Assembly: GCF_014841125.1 (NCBI RefSeq)
Contig: NZ_JACYTQ010000007.1
Location: 1-64,000 of the forward strand
Length of the DNA stretch: 64,000 bases
Reading direction: 5' to 3'
DNA from: Echinicola arenosa
GTDB lineage: Bacteria > Bacteroidota > Bacteroidia > Cytophagales > Cyclobacteriaceae
In this document: piece by piece, positions 1-7,801 of the stretch
Position numbering within the stretch: the stretch's first letter is position 1
Layout of the letters: every line of letters starts with the position of its first letter
Notes under the pieces: model-generated
Told to the model about the DNA's origin: nothing
Database searches by the model: none
What the model saw: the letters and a program-made list of their open reading frames with translations, nothing else
Translations under genes and position numbers: made by a program

Positions 1-219
1 ATAAACCAGCACCTTTAACAACATCTTGGGATGATAGCTGCTGGACCCGTTCTCTGAGTATCGGCTATACACCTCACTCAGATCTATCCGCTCAATGATC
101 TGGTGAACAACACGGCCTGGATGGTGGGCTGGAATCAATTCGTCCAAACTTGGGGGAAGGAACATCAGCTGGTTGGGATTGTAGTCTTTAAAAGCTATAT
201 TTAAGTCTTGTTTTTTCAC
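1..219 (-). CDS. IS1182-family transposase, N-terminal fragment
   Basis: Reading the minus strand from a GTG at 219 gives 73 codons open to the window edge, beginning MKKQDLNIAFKDYNPNQLMF. It continues with LPPSLDELIPAHHPGRVVHQ and a YHPKMLLKVLVY motif. This is the N-terminal (DUF772-type) domain of IS1182-family DDE transposases, which cut and rejoin the IS ends. GAGG lies just upstream of the GTG. The DDE catalytic residues would be beyond the window, so I cannot say whether the gene is intact. It is truncated only by the window edge. Confidence 0.8.
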   Translation of the reverse strand, partial: MKKQDLNIAFKDYNPNQLMFLPPSLDELIPAHHPGRVVHQIIERIDLSEVYSRYSENGSSSYHPKMLLKVLVY

Positions 220-250
220 ACCTCAAAATATCCATTTTGAGTTAAACAGG

Positions 251-280
251 AAAGGCTAGCCGAGAAATCAGCTAGCCTTT
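251..280. terminator. Hairpin between transposase start and IS end
   Basis: AAAGGCTAGC (251-260) and GCTAGCCTTT (271-280) form a perfect 10-bp stem with a 10-base loop. It lies just upstream of the transposase start, inside the inferred IS end. Such hairpins in insertion sequences commonly stop transcription entering from outside; that role is inferred. Confidence 0.55.
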
Positions 281-318
281 TAAACTATCTACTTTTGAGA
301 CAGCCTCTATTATTTAGA

Positions 319-341
319 GGTCCAAATTTCAAATTTGGACC
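319..341. repeat. Perfect 11-1-11 palindrome
   Basis: The arms GGTCCAAATTT (319-329) and AAATTTGGACC (331-341) are exact reverse complements around a single C at 330. It lies about 14 bases outside the inferred IS end. It could be an insertion target, an operator or a hairpin; the sequence alone does not decide. Confidence 0.6.
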
Positions 342-545
342 AGCTCTAGGGCTCAAGATCAATCCGAAATAGGAAATTGCCCACAGATAAAATGGATGGA
401 CACAGATGTATGAAGAGTCTGGAGTAAATGTCTGTTTTCGATTTACAATAATTTTAGTGTGAAAAACAGCATTCTTGCAATGAATTATCGAATCCAATAA
501 ACCACTGATGAATAGCTGTACATTTCTTGTATTTCTTATCCAAAC

Positions 546-581
546 GAGTAATTTTGTTACTCATGAGTAATTTTTTTACTC
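546..581. repeat. Two tandem hairpins sharing a 14-bp palindrome
   Basis: GAGTAA/TTACTC pairs occur twice in a row (546-551 with 557-562, and 565-570 with 576-581). The junction TTACTCATGAGTAA (557-570) is itself a perfect 14-bp palindrome. This arrangement suits a dimeric regulator site or alternative RNA hairpins upstream of the exporter genes. No regulator gene is present nearby, so the function is unknown. Confidence 0.5.
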
Positions 582-610
582 AGTTTTGCTAAGTGCTATC
601 TGTAAGAAAT

Positions 611-634
611 GATGGGGCTGACCGGGCGGAGCTG
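611..634 (+). repeat. Polysaccharide-locus repeat, copy A
   Basis: This 24-base segment contains GGCTGACCGGGCGGAGCTG. It differs at two positions from the copy at 58941-58963 on minus and at about six from the copy at 803-826. All three lie upstream of polysaccharide export or polymerase genes and point in the direction of those genes. A regulatory role is inferred from position only. Confidence 0.5.
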
Positions 635-802
635 TGTCAAGCGTCATTGGATGTGAGTAGGGAGTCTTGAGACTGCATCTTTCGCGCAACCTGGCTCTGG
701 AAGGGGAGATCAGCCTTGGGGAAGATAAAAGCTAGGTGAATAAAGACAACGAGCTTTAGCCCTTTGACATTCAGCCTCCAGTAATTTGCTTTTGACTCAA
801 AT

Positions 803-826
803 GATGGGACTGAATGGTCGAAGCTG
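803..826 (+). repeat. Polysaccharide-locus repeat, copy B
   Basis: Contains GACTGAATGGTCGAAGCTG, a diverged version of the copies at 611-634 and 58941-58963. It ends 39 bases before the TTG start of the ABC permease, which is close to the spacing of copy C to its own downstream gene (50 bases). It could be a loading site for an elongation or antitermination factor; this is inference. Confidence 0.45.
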
Positions 827-865
827 ATTATTAAGGCCAGGGCCTAAGATAAATATTTAAGAGAT

Positions 866-1681
866 TTGCAAACTAAAGTAATAGAACCCTCCAAGGGCTG
901 GAAACTGGTAGATTTTAAAGAACTATGGCGGTACAAGGACCTGCTGTATTTTCTGACCTTGAGGGGGATCAAAGCGCGCTATGCGCAGAGTATTCTTGGG
1001 GTGGCTTGGGCGATTATTCAGCCTTTGTTTACCACTTTGGTGTTTACGGTGGTCTTTGGTAACCTTGCGAAGGTGGATTCAGATGGAATGCCTTATATGT
1101 TGTTTTCTTATTTGGCTTTGTGGCCTTGGAATTATTTCTCGGGTACGCTCACGGAGTCTGCCAACAGTTTGATCGCCAATTCGGGTATGATCACCAAAGT
1201 CTATTTCCCCAGGATGGTACTCCCTCTGGCATCGATATTTTCGAAGTTACTGGACTTTATCATTGCCTTTTTGGTGGTGATTGGCTTTCTGGTTTATTTT
1301 CAGGTGATGCCTGGTTGGGGAATAGTGTATCTTCCTTTATTGATTATCCAATTGCTTCTGACTTCATTGGGAATCGGGATGATCTTGTCAGCCATGGCCG
1401 TTCAGTATCGTGATGTAAAGCATGCCTTGAGTTTCTTAGTGCAACTGCTGATGTATGCGGCCCCCGTAGTGTACAGTACCATGGCGGTTCCAGAAGCCTA
1501 TAGGTCTTTGTATGTTTTGAATCCGATGGTTGGGGTGATTGAAGGCTTTCGCGCTGCATTCTTAGATCGCCCCATGCCTTGGGAGTGGATCTGGCCGGGA
1601 AGTATAGTAGCAGTATTCTTTTTTGTCTTTGGGATGTTTTATTTCCGCAGGATGGAAAAGGTGTTTGCGGATGTGGCTTAG
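866..1681 (+). CDS. wzm: ABC-2 type polysaccharide export permease (Wzm-like)
   Basis: This 271-residue protein is the membrane half of an ABC-type polysaccharide exporter, moving a finished lipid-linked glycan across the inner membrane. The sequence shows the ABC-2/TagG-Wzm pattern: a short cytoplasmic N-terminus, the motif SILGVAWAIIQPLF entering the first membrane helix (about residues 30-60), and about six hydrophobic helices. The length fits the family. The start is TTG at 866; an in-frame stop at 845-847 and the absence of another start in between leave no better choice. The partner ATPase is at 2930, with a sulfotransferase gene between them, an unusual break in the pair. The downstream glycosyltransferase run suggests this system exports the glycan they build. 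Confidence 0.88.
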   Translation: MQTKVIEPSKGWKLVDFKELWRYKDLLYFLTLRGIKARYAQSILGVAWAIIQPLFTTLVFTVVFGNLAKVDSDGMPYMLFSYLALWPWNYFSGTLTESANSLIANSGMITKVYFPRMVLPLASIFSKLLDFIIAFLVVIGFLVYFQVMPGWGIVYLPLLIIQLLLTSLGIGMILSAMAVQYRDVKHALSFLVQLLMYAAPVVYSTMAVPEAYRSLYVLNPMVGVIEGFRAAFLDRPMPWEWIWPGSIVAVFFFVFGMFYFRRMEKVFADVA

Positions 1682-1767
1682 GGGAGAGTAGATATTAGAA
1701 TTTAGACTTTAGATATAAAATTGGATCATATTACGATGGAACTATGTCCTTGTAACTTTTAAAATTA

Positions 1768-2571
1768 ATGAAACTATTAGGAAAGCTAAGAAGAGGTAAG
1801 GAATTTCAAAACTTAAAATCAAAAATAATTTTTCAGCTTCGAAGATTACAATATTGCCGACGAAAATTTTTTAAGAAAGAAAAGGATAAGTCAATATATC
1901 TATTCAATCATATTCCTAAATGTGGAGGTACAAGCTTAAAAAAAATACTAAACCGATGGTTTTACATCATATCAGATTATCCCCCGCATGATCTAACTTA
2001 TCCTGATCCCAAAGAACACGGAAAAGCCTTGACTGCCTTTATTAATAAAAGGCCCAATTATTTGTCGCAAATGCCTTGGGAAATAACCATAGGGCATTAT
2101 CATAAACCTGAATTTAATGTTTTCGAAAGGTTTCCTAATTGGAGGGAAATAAAGAATGTTAAAATGATAACATTTATAAGAGATCCATTAGAACATCGGA
2201 TATCCCATTATTACTTCGGTATTAGAAAAGGGCATTCTTATTTAAAAGGTACAAACTTAAAAGAGTACATCTTAAATAGAGAGTTAAACTTTATATCAAA
2301 AAGCTTAGGATGTACTATTGGAAACTATAGAGAAGTTTTAGATAGTTATTATTTTATTGGGACTGTCGAAGAATTTGAAAAGTCTATTTTTGAATTAAGT
2401 ATGATGCTAAATAGAAAAATTCCCAAAGGAATTCCTCATTCAAATAGGACTGAGAAGAATATTAAAAAGGAAGATTTACCAGAAGATTTTGTCCAAGACT
2501 TTAAGGAAAAAAACTGGTTGGATTATTTGATTTACGATTACGTTTGTGAATTAAGAAGTTTGAAAAATTAA
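1768..2571 (+). CDS. Sulfotransferase family protein
   Basis: The 267-residue product matches PAPS-dependent carbohydrate sulfotransferases (Sulfotransfer_2-like). Near residues 48-62 lies the 5'-phosphosulfate-binding loop, FNHIPKCGGTSLKKIL, and near 130-145 the 3'-phosphate-binding segment, TFIRDPLEHRISHYYFG. Both are hallmarks of the family, which moves sulfate from PAPS to a sugar hydroxyl. There is no signal peptide or membrane anchor, so it should act in the cytoplasm on the glycan precursor. It lies between the exporter permease and ATPase genes, so the exported polymer is probably sulfated. Codon use is more AT-rich than in the flanking exporter genes, hinting at separate acquisition. 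The exact substrate is unknown. Confidence 0.8.
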   Translation: MKLLGKLRRGKEFQNLKSKIIFQLRRLQYCRRKFFKKEKDKSIYLFNHIPKCGGTSLKKILNRWFYIISDYPPHDLTYPDPKEHGKALTAFINKRPNYLSQMPWEITIGHYHKPEFNVFERFPNWREIKNVKMITFIRDPLEHRISHYYFGIRKGHSYLKGTNLKEYILNRELNFISKSLGCTIGNYREVLDSYYFIGTVEEFEKSIFELSMMLNRKIPKGIPHSNRTEKNIKKEDLPEDFVQDFKEKNWLDYLIYDYVCELRSLKN

Positions 2572-2630
2572 AACTGACTATCCGCAATGTTGCAGGTAAC
2601 CAAATTCAATACTTTTTTCCATTATTGATC

Positions 2631-2868
2631 TTTTCTACTTTTTATTCAGGTAATATTTATTCTTGATGGTCATCATGAATGCTTTGCATTTCCATTTATG
2701 AAAAAGTAGGCAAACTTGCCTGTCGACAGGCAGGAAATCTAGGCCATGGAGCATCCCGTACAGTGGTCGGGACAGGTCCTTCAAATAGAGAAAATTTTGC
2801 TTTGGATTACGGTTCTTTTGACTCAGTTTGATTTTGTACTATTTGCTGTCGGCTAAAAATGAGTAGTG
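2631..2868. repeat. Dispersed palindrome-rich repeat, copy 1
   Basis: This intergenic segment is closely similar along its length to 22594-22864 and to the left half of 15822-16208. Shared blocks include TTTATTCAG, a CATCATGAATGCTT/GCATTTCCAT hairpin, a central palindrome, a second CCCG...CGGG hairpin, TTCAAAT, TTTGATTTTGT and GGCTAAAAATGAGT. In this copy the central palindrome is TGCCTGTCGACAGGCA (2717-2732), different in sequence from the other copies but equally self-complementary. The copy lacks the right-end sequence of the other two. No coding potential is seen. Confidence 0.8.
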
Positions 2869-2929
2869 TTTGACAAAACTGTGATGGAAAAAATAAATCT
2901 ATGCAATAGGCCAATTAAAGGAAAATTTG

Positions 2930-4201
2930 ATGTCAAAAACCATCATTAAAGTAGAAAACCTGTCCAAGAGGTATCGTTTAGGATTAAAGGAAAAGAAATC
3001 CAAAACCTTGGCGGGGCAGGTGGCCAATATCCTTAAGTCTCCTTATGATAATTACCAACGGCTCCGAAAGTTAAGCCGATTTGGGGAAGAGGATGAATCC
3101 ATCTTTTGGGCGCTGAAAGATGTAAACTTTGAGGTGAAGGAAGGGGAAGTGCTGGGCATTATCGGGAAGAATGGTGCCGGTAAGTCTACCTTGCTGAAGA
3201 TCCTTTCCCAGATCACCGAACCCACCAGCGGAAAAATCACCCTTCATGGCCGTGTTGCTTCCCTGCTGGAAGTGGGGACGGGATTTCATCCTGAGCTGAC
3301 TGGCCGGGAGAATATCTATATGAACGGGACCATCCTCGGCATGACAAGACGCGAGATCGACCGTAAACTGGAGGAAATCATTGATTTTTCGGGTGTAGAG
3401 AAATTTATCGATACCCCGGTGAAGTTCTATTCCTCGGGCATGAAAGTACGCTTGGGTTTCTCCGTGGCGGCCCATCTAGAGCCGGAGATTTTGATCATCG
3501 ATGAGGTGCTAGCCGTGGGGGATTATGAATTTCAGCAGAAGTGCCTCGGTAAAATGGAGGATGTAAGCAAAAACCAGGGCAGGACGGTGCTCTTTGTGAG
3601 TCATAATATGTCGGCGGTGCAGAATTTGTGCAGTAGGGGGATTTTGCTGAGGAAAGGAGAAATATATGTGGAAGGGATAACAGAAGATGTACTTAAAAAT
3701 TATATTGGAGGCAATTCTAGTACCAACTTTTTAGATCTTGAAAAGAATAAAATCAAAGGTGAAGGGAATCAAAAAATAGATTTAAAAGCCATTACAATTT
3801 CTGGAAGTTTGGACGAAGAATTACCGGTGTTTCCAATGAAAGAACTTTTTATTTCATTGGGTATTGATTTTATAGAAGGCTTTAAAAACCAAGGAGAGCG
3901 GATTGATATCCGTATTGATAATCGCCTGGGACAACGACTCATCTGGTGCAGTACAAAGGCCGATAATAAGCTTGACTTGAAATCCGGAAAATTGACGTTC
4001 AAAATTCCCCAATGTCCATTGGTTCCCGATGAATATGTGCTTACAGTTTTTATTCACGATGGACACGACGTGGCCAATTGGTATCCTCATGTAATGATTT
4101 TTAAGGTAGAAGACGATACATATTTTGATTCAGGCATGACTATTCCCAATGGGCAAACCAACTTTATTTATCCATTTGAATTGATTAACTCCCACAAATG
4201 A
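2930..4201 (+). CDS. wzt: Polysaccharide ABC exporter ATPase with C-terminal Wzt-like domain
   Basis: The 423-residue product powers the Wzm-like permease at 866. An ABC domain fills about residues 1-250: Walker A GKNGAGKST (79-87), the YSSGMKVRLG signature (about 168-176), Walker B ILIIDE (187-192) and the switch histidine in SHN (225). Residues about 275-420 form a beta-rich extension like the Wzt carbohydrate-binding domain, which in known systems recognises the chain end before export. ATG at 2930 is preferred to TTG at 2927 because AAAGGAAAA lies upstream at the right spacing. The first third has higher GC than the C-terminal domain, as expected for a conserved ATPase fused to a glycan-specific module. 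The stop overlaps the next start by four bases. Confidence 0.9.
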   Translation: MSKTIIKVENLSKRYRLGLKEKKSKTLAGQVANILKSPYDNYQRLRKLSRFGEEDESIFWALKDVNFEVKEGEVLGIIGKNGAGKSTLLKILSQITEPTSGKITLHGRVASLLEVGTGFHPELTGRENIYMNGTILGMTRREIDRKLEEIIDFSGVEKFIDTPVKFYSSGMKVRLGFSVAAHLEPEILIIDEVLAVGDYEFQQKCLGKMEDVSKNQGRTVLFVSHNMSAVQNLCSRGILLRKGEIYVEGITEDVLKNYIGGNSSTNFLDLEKNKIKGEGNQKIDLKAITISGSLDEELPVFPMKELFISLGIDFIEGFKNQGERIDIRIDNRLGQRLIWCSTKADNKLDLKSGKLTFKIPQCPLVPDEYVLTVFIHDGHDVANWYPHVMIFKVEDDTYFDSGMTIPNGQTNFIYPFELINSHK

Positions 4202-4920
4202 TAAAAAAGATACGAGATAAACTGTTTGGAATAAATAAACTAGGCTATTTGATCGCCGCAGAGGGAAAGCGGAATAGGGAACTTTCCAGTTATAATATGA
4301 GAGAGCTTAAGGCGATTGAACTCTTAAAAAGCTATTTTCCTGAGGGTTTCCTTTTTGAAACGGGCTTTTCAATTTCATTCCAGACGATACAGCACATTAT
4401 CAATGACCTAATCATTTATAAGCCTAAGGTTATTCTTGAATTTGGTTCAGGACTTTCTACCCAAATACTCAGCAATTATATCAACAAACATCAGCTCGAT
4501 ATCAAAATTATTAGTATTGATGATAATCAAGAATGGCAGAACGCTTTAATGCAGGTTTGTAAAGGGGTGGATTTCCATACCTTTCCCCTGAAGGATGAGC
4601 ATCCTTATTCTTACGGTGGTAAGGGGAAATGGTTTGATATTCCGGTTAATCATCCCATCAATTCACTGGAATTTGATTTGGTCATTGTAGATGCTCCTAA
4701 AGGAGGATTGGGTAAGCAGTCAAGGGTAGGGTTTGTTCCTTTTGTGAAAGATAAACTATCAAACGCCCCAATCATTTATTTGGATGACACTCACCGCCAA
4801 GATGAAAAGGAAATTGGTCAGTTTTTGATGAAAACCATTCCGGCATTTGTAGGGAAGACGATAGGATTCAATTATACTCGCTACTCTTTTGTGGATAAAT
4901 TACATACTTCACCTTCATGA
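4198..4920 (+). CDS. Putative SAM-dependent methyltransferase
   Basis: This 240-residue protein has the layout of a class I methyltransferase: motif I VILEFGSGLSTQIL (about residues 80-93), an acidic strand end IISIDDNQEW (about 102-111) that could bind the SAM ribose, and DLVIVDAPKGG (about 160-170) in the motif IV position. It overlaps the Wzt-like gene and the next glycosyltransferase by four bases each, so it is probably translationally coupled. It may methylate a sugar, perhaps as a chain terminator, since Wzt-type exporters often read a methylated end; that link is inference. No membrane segment is seen. Confidence 0.6.
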   Translation: MIKKIRDKLFGINKLGYLIAAEGKRNRELSSYNMRELKAIELLKSYFPEGFLFETGFSISFQTIQHIINDLIIYKPKVILEFGSGLSTQILSNYINKHQLDIKIISIDDNQEWQNALMQVCKGVDFHTFPLKDEHPYSYGGKGKWFDIPVNHPINSLEFDLVIVDAPKGGLGKQSRVGFVPFVKDKLSNAPIIYLDDTHRQDEKEIGQFLMKTIPAFVGKTIGFNYTRYSFVDKLHTSPS

Positions 4921-6032
4921 TTAGTACAAATCCTTTAGTTTCCATCCTGATTCCCAACTATAATAAGGCTCCCTATGTACGGGACACATTGGATTCTGTG
5001 CTTAACCAGACTTATCAAAACTGGGAATGCATCGTGGTGGATGACCACAGTACAGATGATTCATGGGAGATTTTGGAGGAATTTGCAGCGAAAGATAAAC
5101 GGTTCAAAATATATAAAAGACCAGACGATTTGCCAAAGGGAGGGAATGTATGTAGGAATTATGCTTTTAAGTTGTCAAAAGGGGAATATATCAATTGGTT
5201 TGACAGTGATGATTTGATGAAAGAAGAATTAGTTGAAAATCGTGTAAAAGTTATAGAAAATTTCAACTTAGAATTTACTGTTTTTGGAGGAGTAATATTC
5301 AATGCAGACGTAATCAGGCAAATTGGTATCAATGAGCCGATCATTGGTTTAAATTCATTTGTTAAATATTTTATTCTGCTTAATCCACCTTGGTGTACAT
5401 TGTCATGTATGTATAGGAGAAAATTTTTAGAATCAAAAAACTTAAAGTGGGATGATTCTTTATTAGGACTTCAAGATGTCGATTTTAGCTTGTCATGTTA
5501 TATGGTTTCCTCTAGAATAGGTATCTCAGTTAATTATTACGATTTTTATTGGAGAGAATACGAAGATAAAAATAGAGCAGGTAGAAATCATACTAGTTTT
5601 GTCAAGCTTAAAACATTAACGAGAATTCTCAAAAAATTTAATTCAATCCGCTTAAAACTAAACTGTAATAAAATTCATGAGGCATTTAAATTGGTTTTTC
5701 ATGAGTTACTTTACTTAACAATGAAGAGATTTAGCTTTTATTGGTTTAGGGTTTATATTTTCCCCCTATTTATGGAAGGATTATTTTCTTTAAAAGAGAC
5801 AATTTATATCTTTAATGAAATAATTATTTTTTACATTTTTAGATTTTTTGGGGCAAAGTATAATTTTAGGAAAACTTTAAAATCATTTGAATATGAAGAT
5901 ATCAATTTATTGAAAGTCGAGAGGATCCCATTTCCTGTCCAGCAGGATCATTTAGAGCCATACTTTAAAAGGTTGACAGGGGTAAAATGGGTTGACTTTA
6001 ATTCTATAAAATTGACTGTTCATGAGAAATAG
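4917..6032 (+). CDS. Family 2 glycosyltransferase
   Basis: The 371-residue protein starts with the GT2 GT-A fold: VSILIPNYNKAPYV (8-21), the nucleotide-binding VVDDHS (40-45), and the metal-binding DSDD (96-99). These enzymes transfer a sugar from a nucleotide donor to a lipid-linked acceptor on the cytoplasmic face. The C-terminal 150 residues are rich in aromatic and basic residues and may touch the membrane. ATG at 4917 overlaps the preceding stop. The second half is markedly more AT-rich than the first. Donor and linkage cannot be told from sequence. Confidence 0.85.
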   Translation: MISTNPLVSILIPNYNKAPYVRDTLDSVLNQTYQNWECIVVDDHSTDDSWEILEEFAAKDKRFKIYKRPDDLPKGGNVCRNYAFKLSKGEYINWFDSDDLMKEELVENRVKVIENFNLEFTVFGGVIFNADVIRQIGINEPIIGLNSFVKYFILLNPPWCTLSCMYRRKFLESKNLKWDDSLLGLQDVDFSLSCYMVSSRIGISVNYYDFYWREYEDKNRAGRNHTSFVKLKTLTRILKKFNSIRLKLNCNKIHEAFKLVFHELLYLTMKRFSFYWFRVYIFPLFMEGLFSLKETIYIFNEIIIFYIFRFFGAKYNFRKTLKSFEYEDINLLKVERIPFPVQQDHLEPYFKRLTGVKWVDFNSIKLTVHEK

Positions 6033-6984
6033 TCAGAATCAGGTGTCATTTTGTACAATTGTGACACTAAATTACATGCCCTTCGCCAAAACTCTTTTTC
6101 AATCAATTAACAGATTTGATAAAAAAGCCAAATTTGTAGTATTGATTGTTGATGAGAGGAAAGGTAGGAGTATCCATAATGATTTCGATTGTATTAGTTT
6201 AGATGAATTGTCATTTTTTCCTCAAGTTAATGTACTGAAAAAAAAGTATTCACCATCAAGTGATGAGTTAAGGTGGTCGTTAAAGCCTTACCTAATGAGG
6301 TATTTACTTGAATATAAAAAAACTGAAATGGTGTTTTATGTTGACAGTGATATATATTTTTATTCATGTTTTAAATTTCTATACGATACTCTAAATAATT
6401 GCCCAATTTTGCTATCTCCACATTGGGGATGTATGGATCCAAAAAAATCAGAATCTTATTTTTCAAGATTACTTACAGATGGTGTTTACAATGCAGGTTT
6501 TATTGGTGCTACTATGAAAGGGATTCACGCGCTAAATTGGTGGGGAGAAATGTGTCTGTATTCTTGTGAGAAAAGCAAGCTTAAAGGGTTTTATGATGAT
6601 CAAAAATATTTAGATATAATACCTATTTATTGTCCCGATTCTAGAATCATTGAACATAGGGGCTGTAATGTTGGTGAATGGAATCGCTTTGAGTGTGAAA
6701 GGATTATGGATGGGGGAAAGCTACTTATCAATAATGAATTTCCTATCATATTTATTCATTTTAGTAACATTGGTTATTTGGTAGAATATGATAAAGTTTT
6801 AATCCCTTTTTTAAAGGAGTATTCACAGAAACTTATGGAAAATGGTTTAAGTTTTAATTTTTATCAATCAGGTGTCAATTATTTAAAAAGAAAAAAATTG
6901 AGGTCACTGAATTTGTTCCAAAGAATTTACAGGAAAATTATAGGAGAAAGAAAATTTAATGAATTACAAAAATGGGACATATGA
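6022..6984 (+). CDS. GT8-like glycosyltransferase
   Basis: The 320-residue product is a GT-A fold transferase of the type annotated as nucleotide-diphospho-sugar or GT8-like transferase. It starts with SFCTIVTLNYMPFAKTLFQS, has a DxD-like metal site in VFYVDSDIYFY (near residue 110), and a DQKYLDIIP segment followed by a conserved GCNVGEWN motif. It is clearly related to the protein at 7802-8788, which has the same blocks (YYIDPDIKLY, DQKWVDLAP, GCNMAWWN). Its ATG overlaps the previous gene by 11 bases. The AT-rich coding resembles the second half of the previous gene. The donor sugar is unknown. Confidence 0.75.
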   Translation: MRNSQNQVSFCTIVTLNYMPFAKTLFQSINRFDKKAKFVVLIVDERKGRSIHNDFDCISLDELSFFPQVNVLKKKYSPSSDELRWSLKPYLMRYLLEYKKTEMVFYVDSDIYFYSCFKFLYDTLNNCPILLSPHWGCMDPKKSESYFSRLLTDGVYNAGFIGATMKGIHALNWWGEMCLYSCEKSKLKGFYDDQKYLDIIPIYCPDSRIIEHRGCNVGEWNRFECERIMDGGKLLINNEFPIIFIHFSNIGYLVEYDKVLIPFLKEYSQKLMENGLSFNFYQSGVNYLKRKKLRSLNLFQRIYRKIIGERKFNELQKWDI

Positions 6985-7796
6985 AGAAAACTTATGATAT
7001 TTCTATAATTATCCCTTTTTATAATACAGGACAATTTCTGAGAGAAGCAATCAATAGTGTTTACTTATCTAATACTTACAATAGCGATAAAATAGAGATA
7101 GTGATTGTCAATGATGGATCAGATGAAGAGAATTCTATAGAGTGTCTCGAAGAAATAGGTAGGTTGGAAAGCGTTAAAGTGATTACCCAGATGAACAAAG
7201 GACCTGCCTCGGCAAGAAATGTAGGAGTAAAAGAATCGACGGGTTCATTATTATTATTATTGGATAGTGATAATAAAATTTCACCTGATTTTATTAGTAA
7301 GTCCATTTCAATTCTAAACCAATTTCAAGAAGTCGGGGTCGTTTACTCCAATGTAACCTTTATTAGTGATAATTCAGAAAAGAGATTTATTACTGGAAAG
7401 TTTGATTTAGATAAATTGTTGATCGGTAATTATATAGATACCTGCTCCATGATAAGGCGAGAAGTATGGGAGGAGGTTAATGGTTTTAATGAAAGAATAG
7501 CTGGTTGTGAAGACTGGGATTTTTGGCTAAAAGTAGGTCAAACTAACTGGAAATTTCATTTTATAGATGAACTTCTTTTTGAATATAGAATTAGAGATTC
7601 CTCCCATACAGTCTTAGTGGATACATTTTATAAAGACCAGATTAAAAAAGAAATTGCTTCAAATCATTCTGAATTTATATATCAAAGATATAAATACTAT
7701 TATCGGCTAAATAAGCGGTTCAATGAAAACCCGCTTCTCTATTTTACTAAAATAATCTTTAGTAAATACATACTTCGCAAGGAGTATAAGCCATAA
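6981..7796 (+). CDS. Family 2 glycosyltransferase
   Basis: GT2 enzyme of 271 residues with the core blocks ISIIIPFYN (7-15), VNDGS (43-47), KGPASARNVG (73-82) and the metal site DSDN (95-98); a GCEDWDFWLK segment near residue 165 supplies the usual catalytic-base region. I chose ATG at 6981 because it forms an ATGA overlap with the previous stop; ATG at 6972 would add three residues. It belongs to the glycosyltransferase chain of the ABC-export locus. Substrate unknown. Confidence 0.82.
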   Translation: MKKTYDISIIIPFYNTGQFLREAINSVYLSNTYNSDKIEIVIVNDGSDEENSIECLEEIGRLESVKVITQMNKGPASARNVGVKESTGSLLLLLDSDNKISPDFISKSISILNQFQEVGVVYSNVTFISDNSEKRFITGKFDLDKLLIGNYIDTCSMIRREVWEEVNGFNERIAGCEDWDFWLKVGQTNWKFHFIDELLFEYRIRDSSHTVLVDTFYKDQIKKEIASNHSEFIYQRYKYYYRLNKRFNENPLLYFTKIIFSKYILRKEYKP

Positions 7797-7801
7797 AATA
7801 T

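Larger units (their letters stand above)
1..305 (-). mobile_element. End of an IS1182-like insertion sequence (cut by window edge)
   Basis: The first 219 bases encode, on the minus strand, the N-terminus of an IS1182-family transposase, so the rest of the element lies left of the window. Bases 291-305 read ACTTTTGAGACAGCC; on the other strand this is GGCTGTCTCAAAAGT, which resembles the terminal inverted repeats I associate with IS1182-type elements, so I infer the element ends near 305. A 10-bp inverted repeat sits between the transposase start and that end. The opposite terminal repeat and any target duplication are outside the window, so the boundary is an inference. Confidence 0.6.
306..865. 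other. Non-coding stretch upstream of the ABC exporter
   Basis: I see no credible gene in these 560 bases; a 70-codon open frame at 285-497 on minus has no recognisable content. The stretch holds a 23-base palindrome (319-341), two adjacent short hairpins (546-581) and two copies of a 23-24-base repeat (611-634 and 803-826) that recurs in the second polysaccharide locus. It is the probable leader of the exporter/glycosyltransferase gene chain. I could not identify a consensus promoter. Confidence 0.5.

Noticed and set aside
285-497. 70-codon open frame on minus beside the IS end
   Set aside because: No recognisable domain, covers the 319-341 palindrome, and composition looks non-coding.
611-645. 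Enterobacterial JUMPstart/ops element
   Set aside because: GGGCGGAGCTGTG only loosely recalls the ops core; no conserved long JUMPstart sequence and no RfaH-type gene here.
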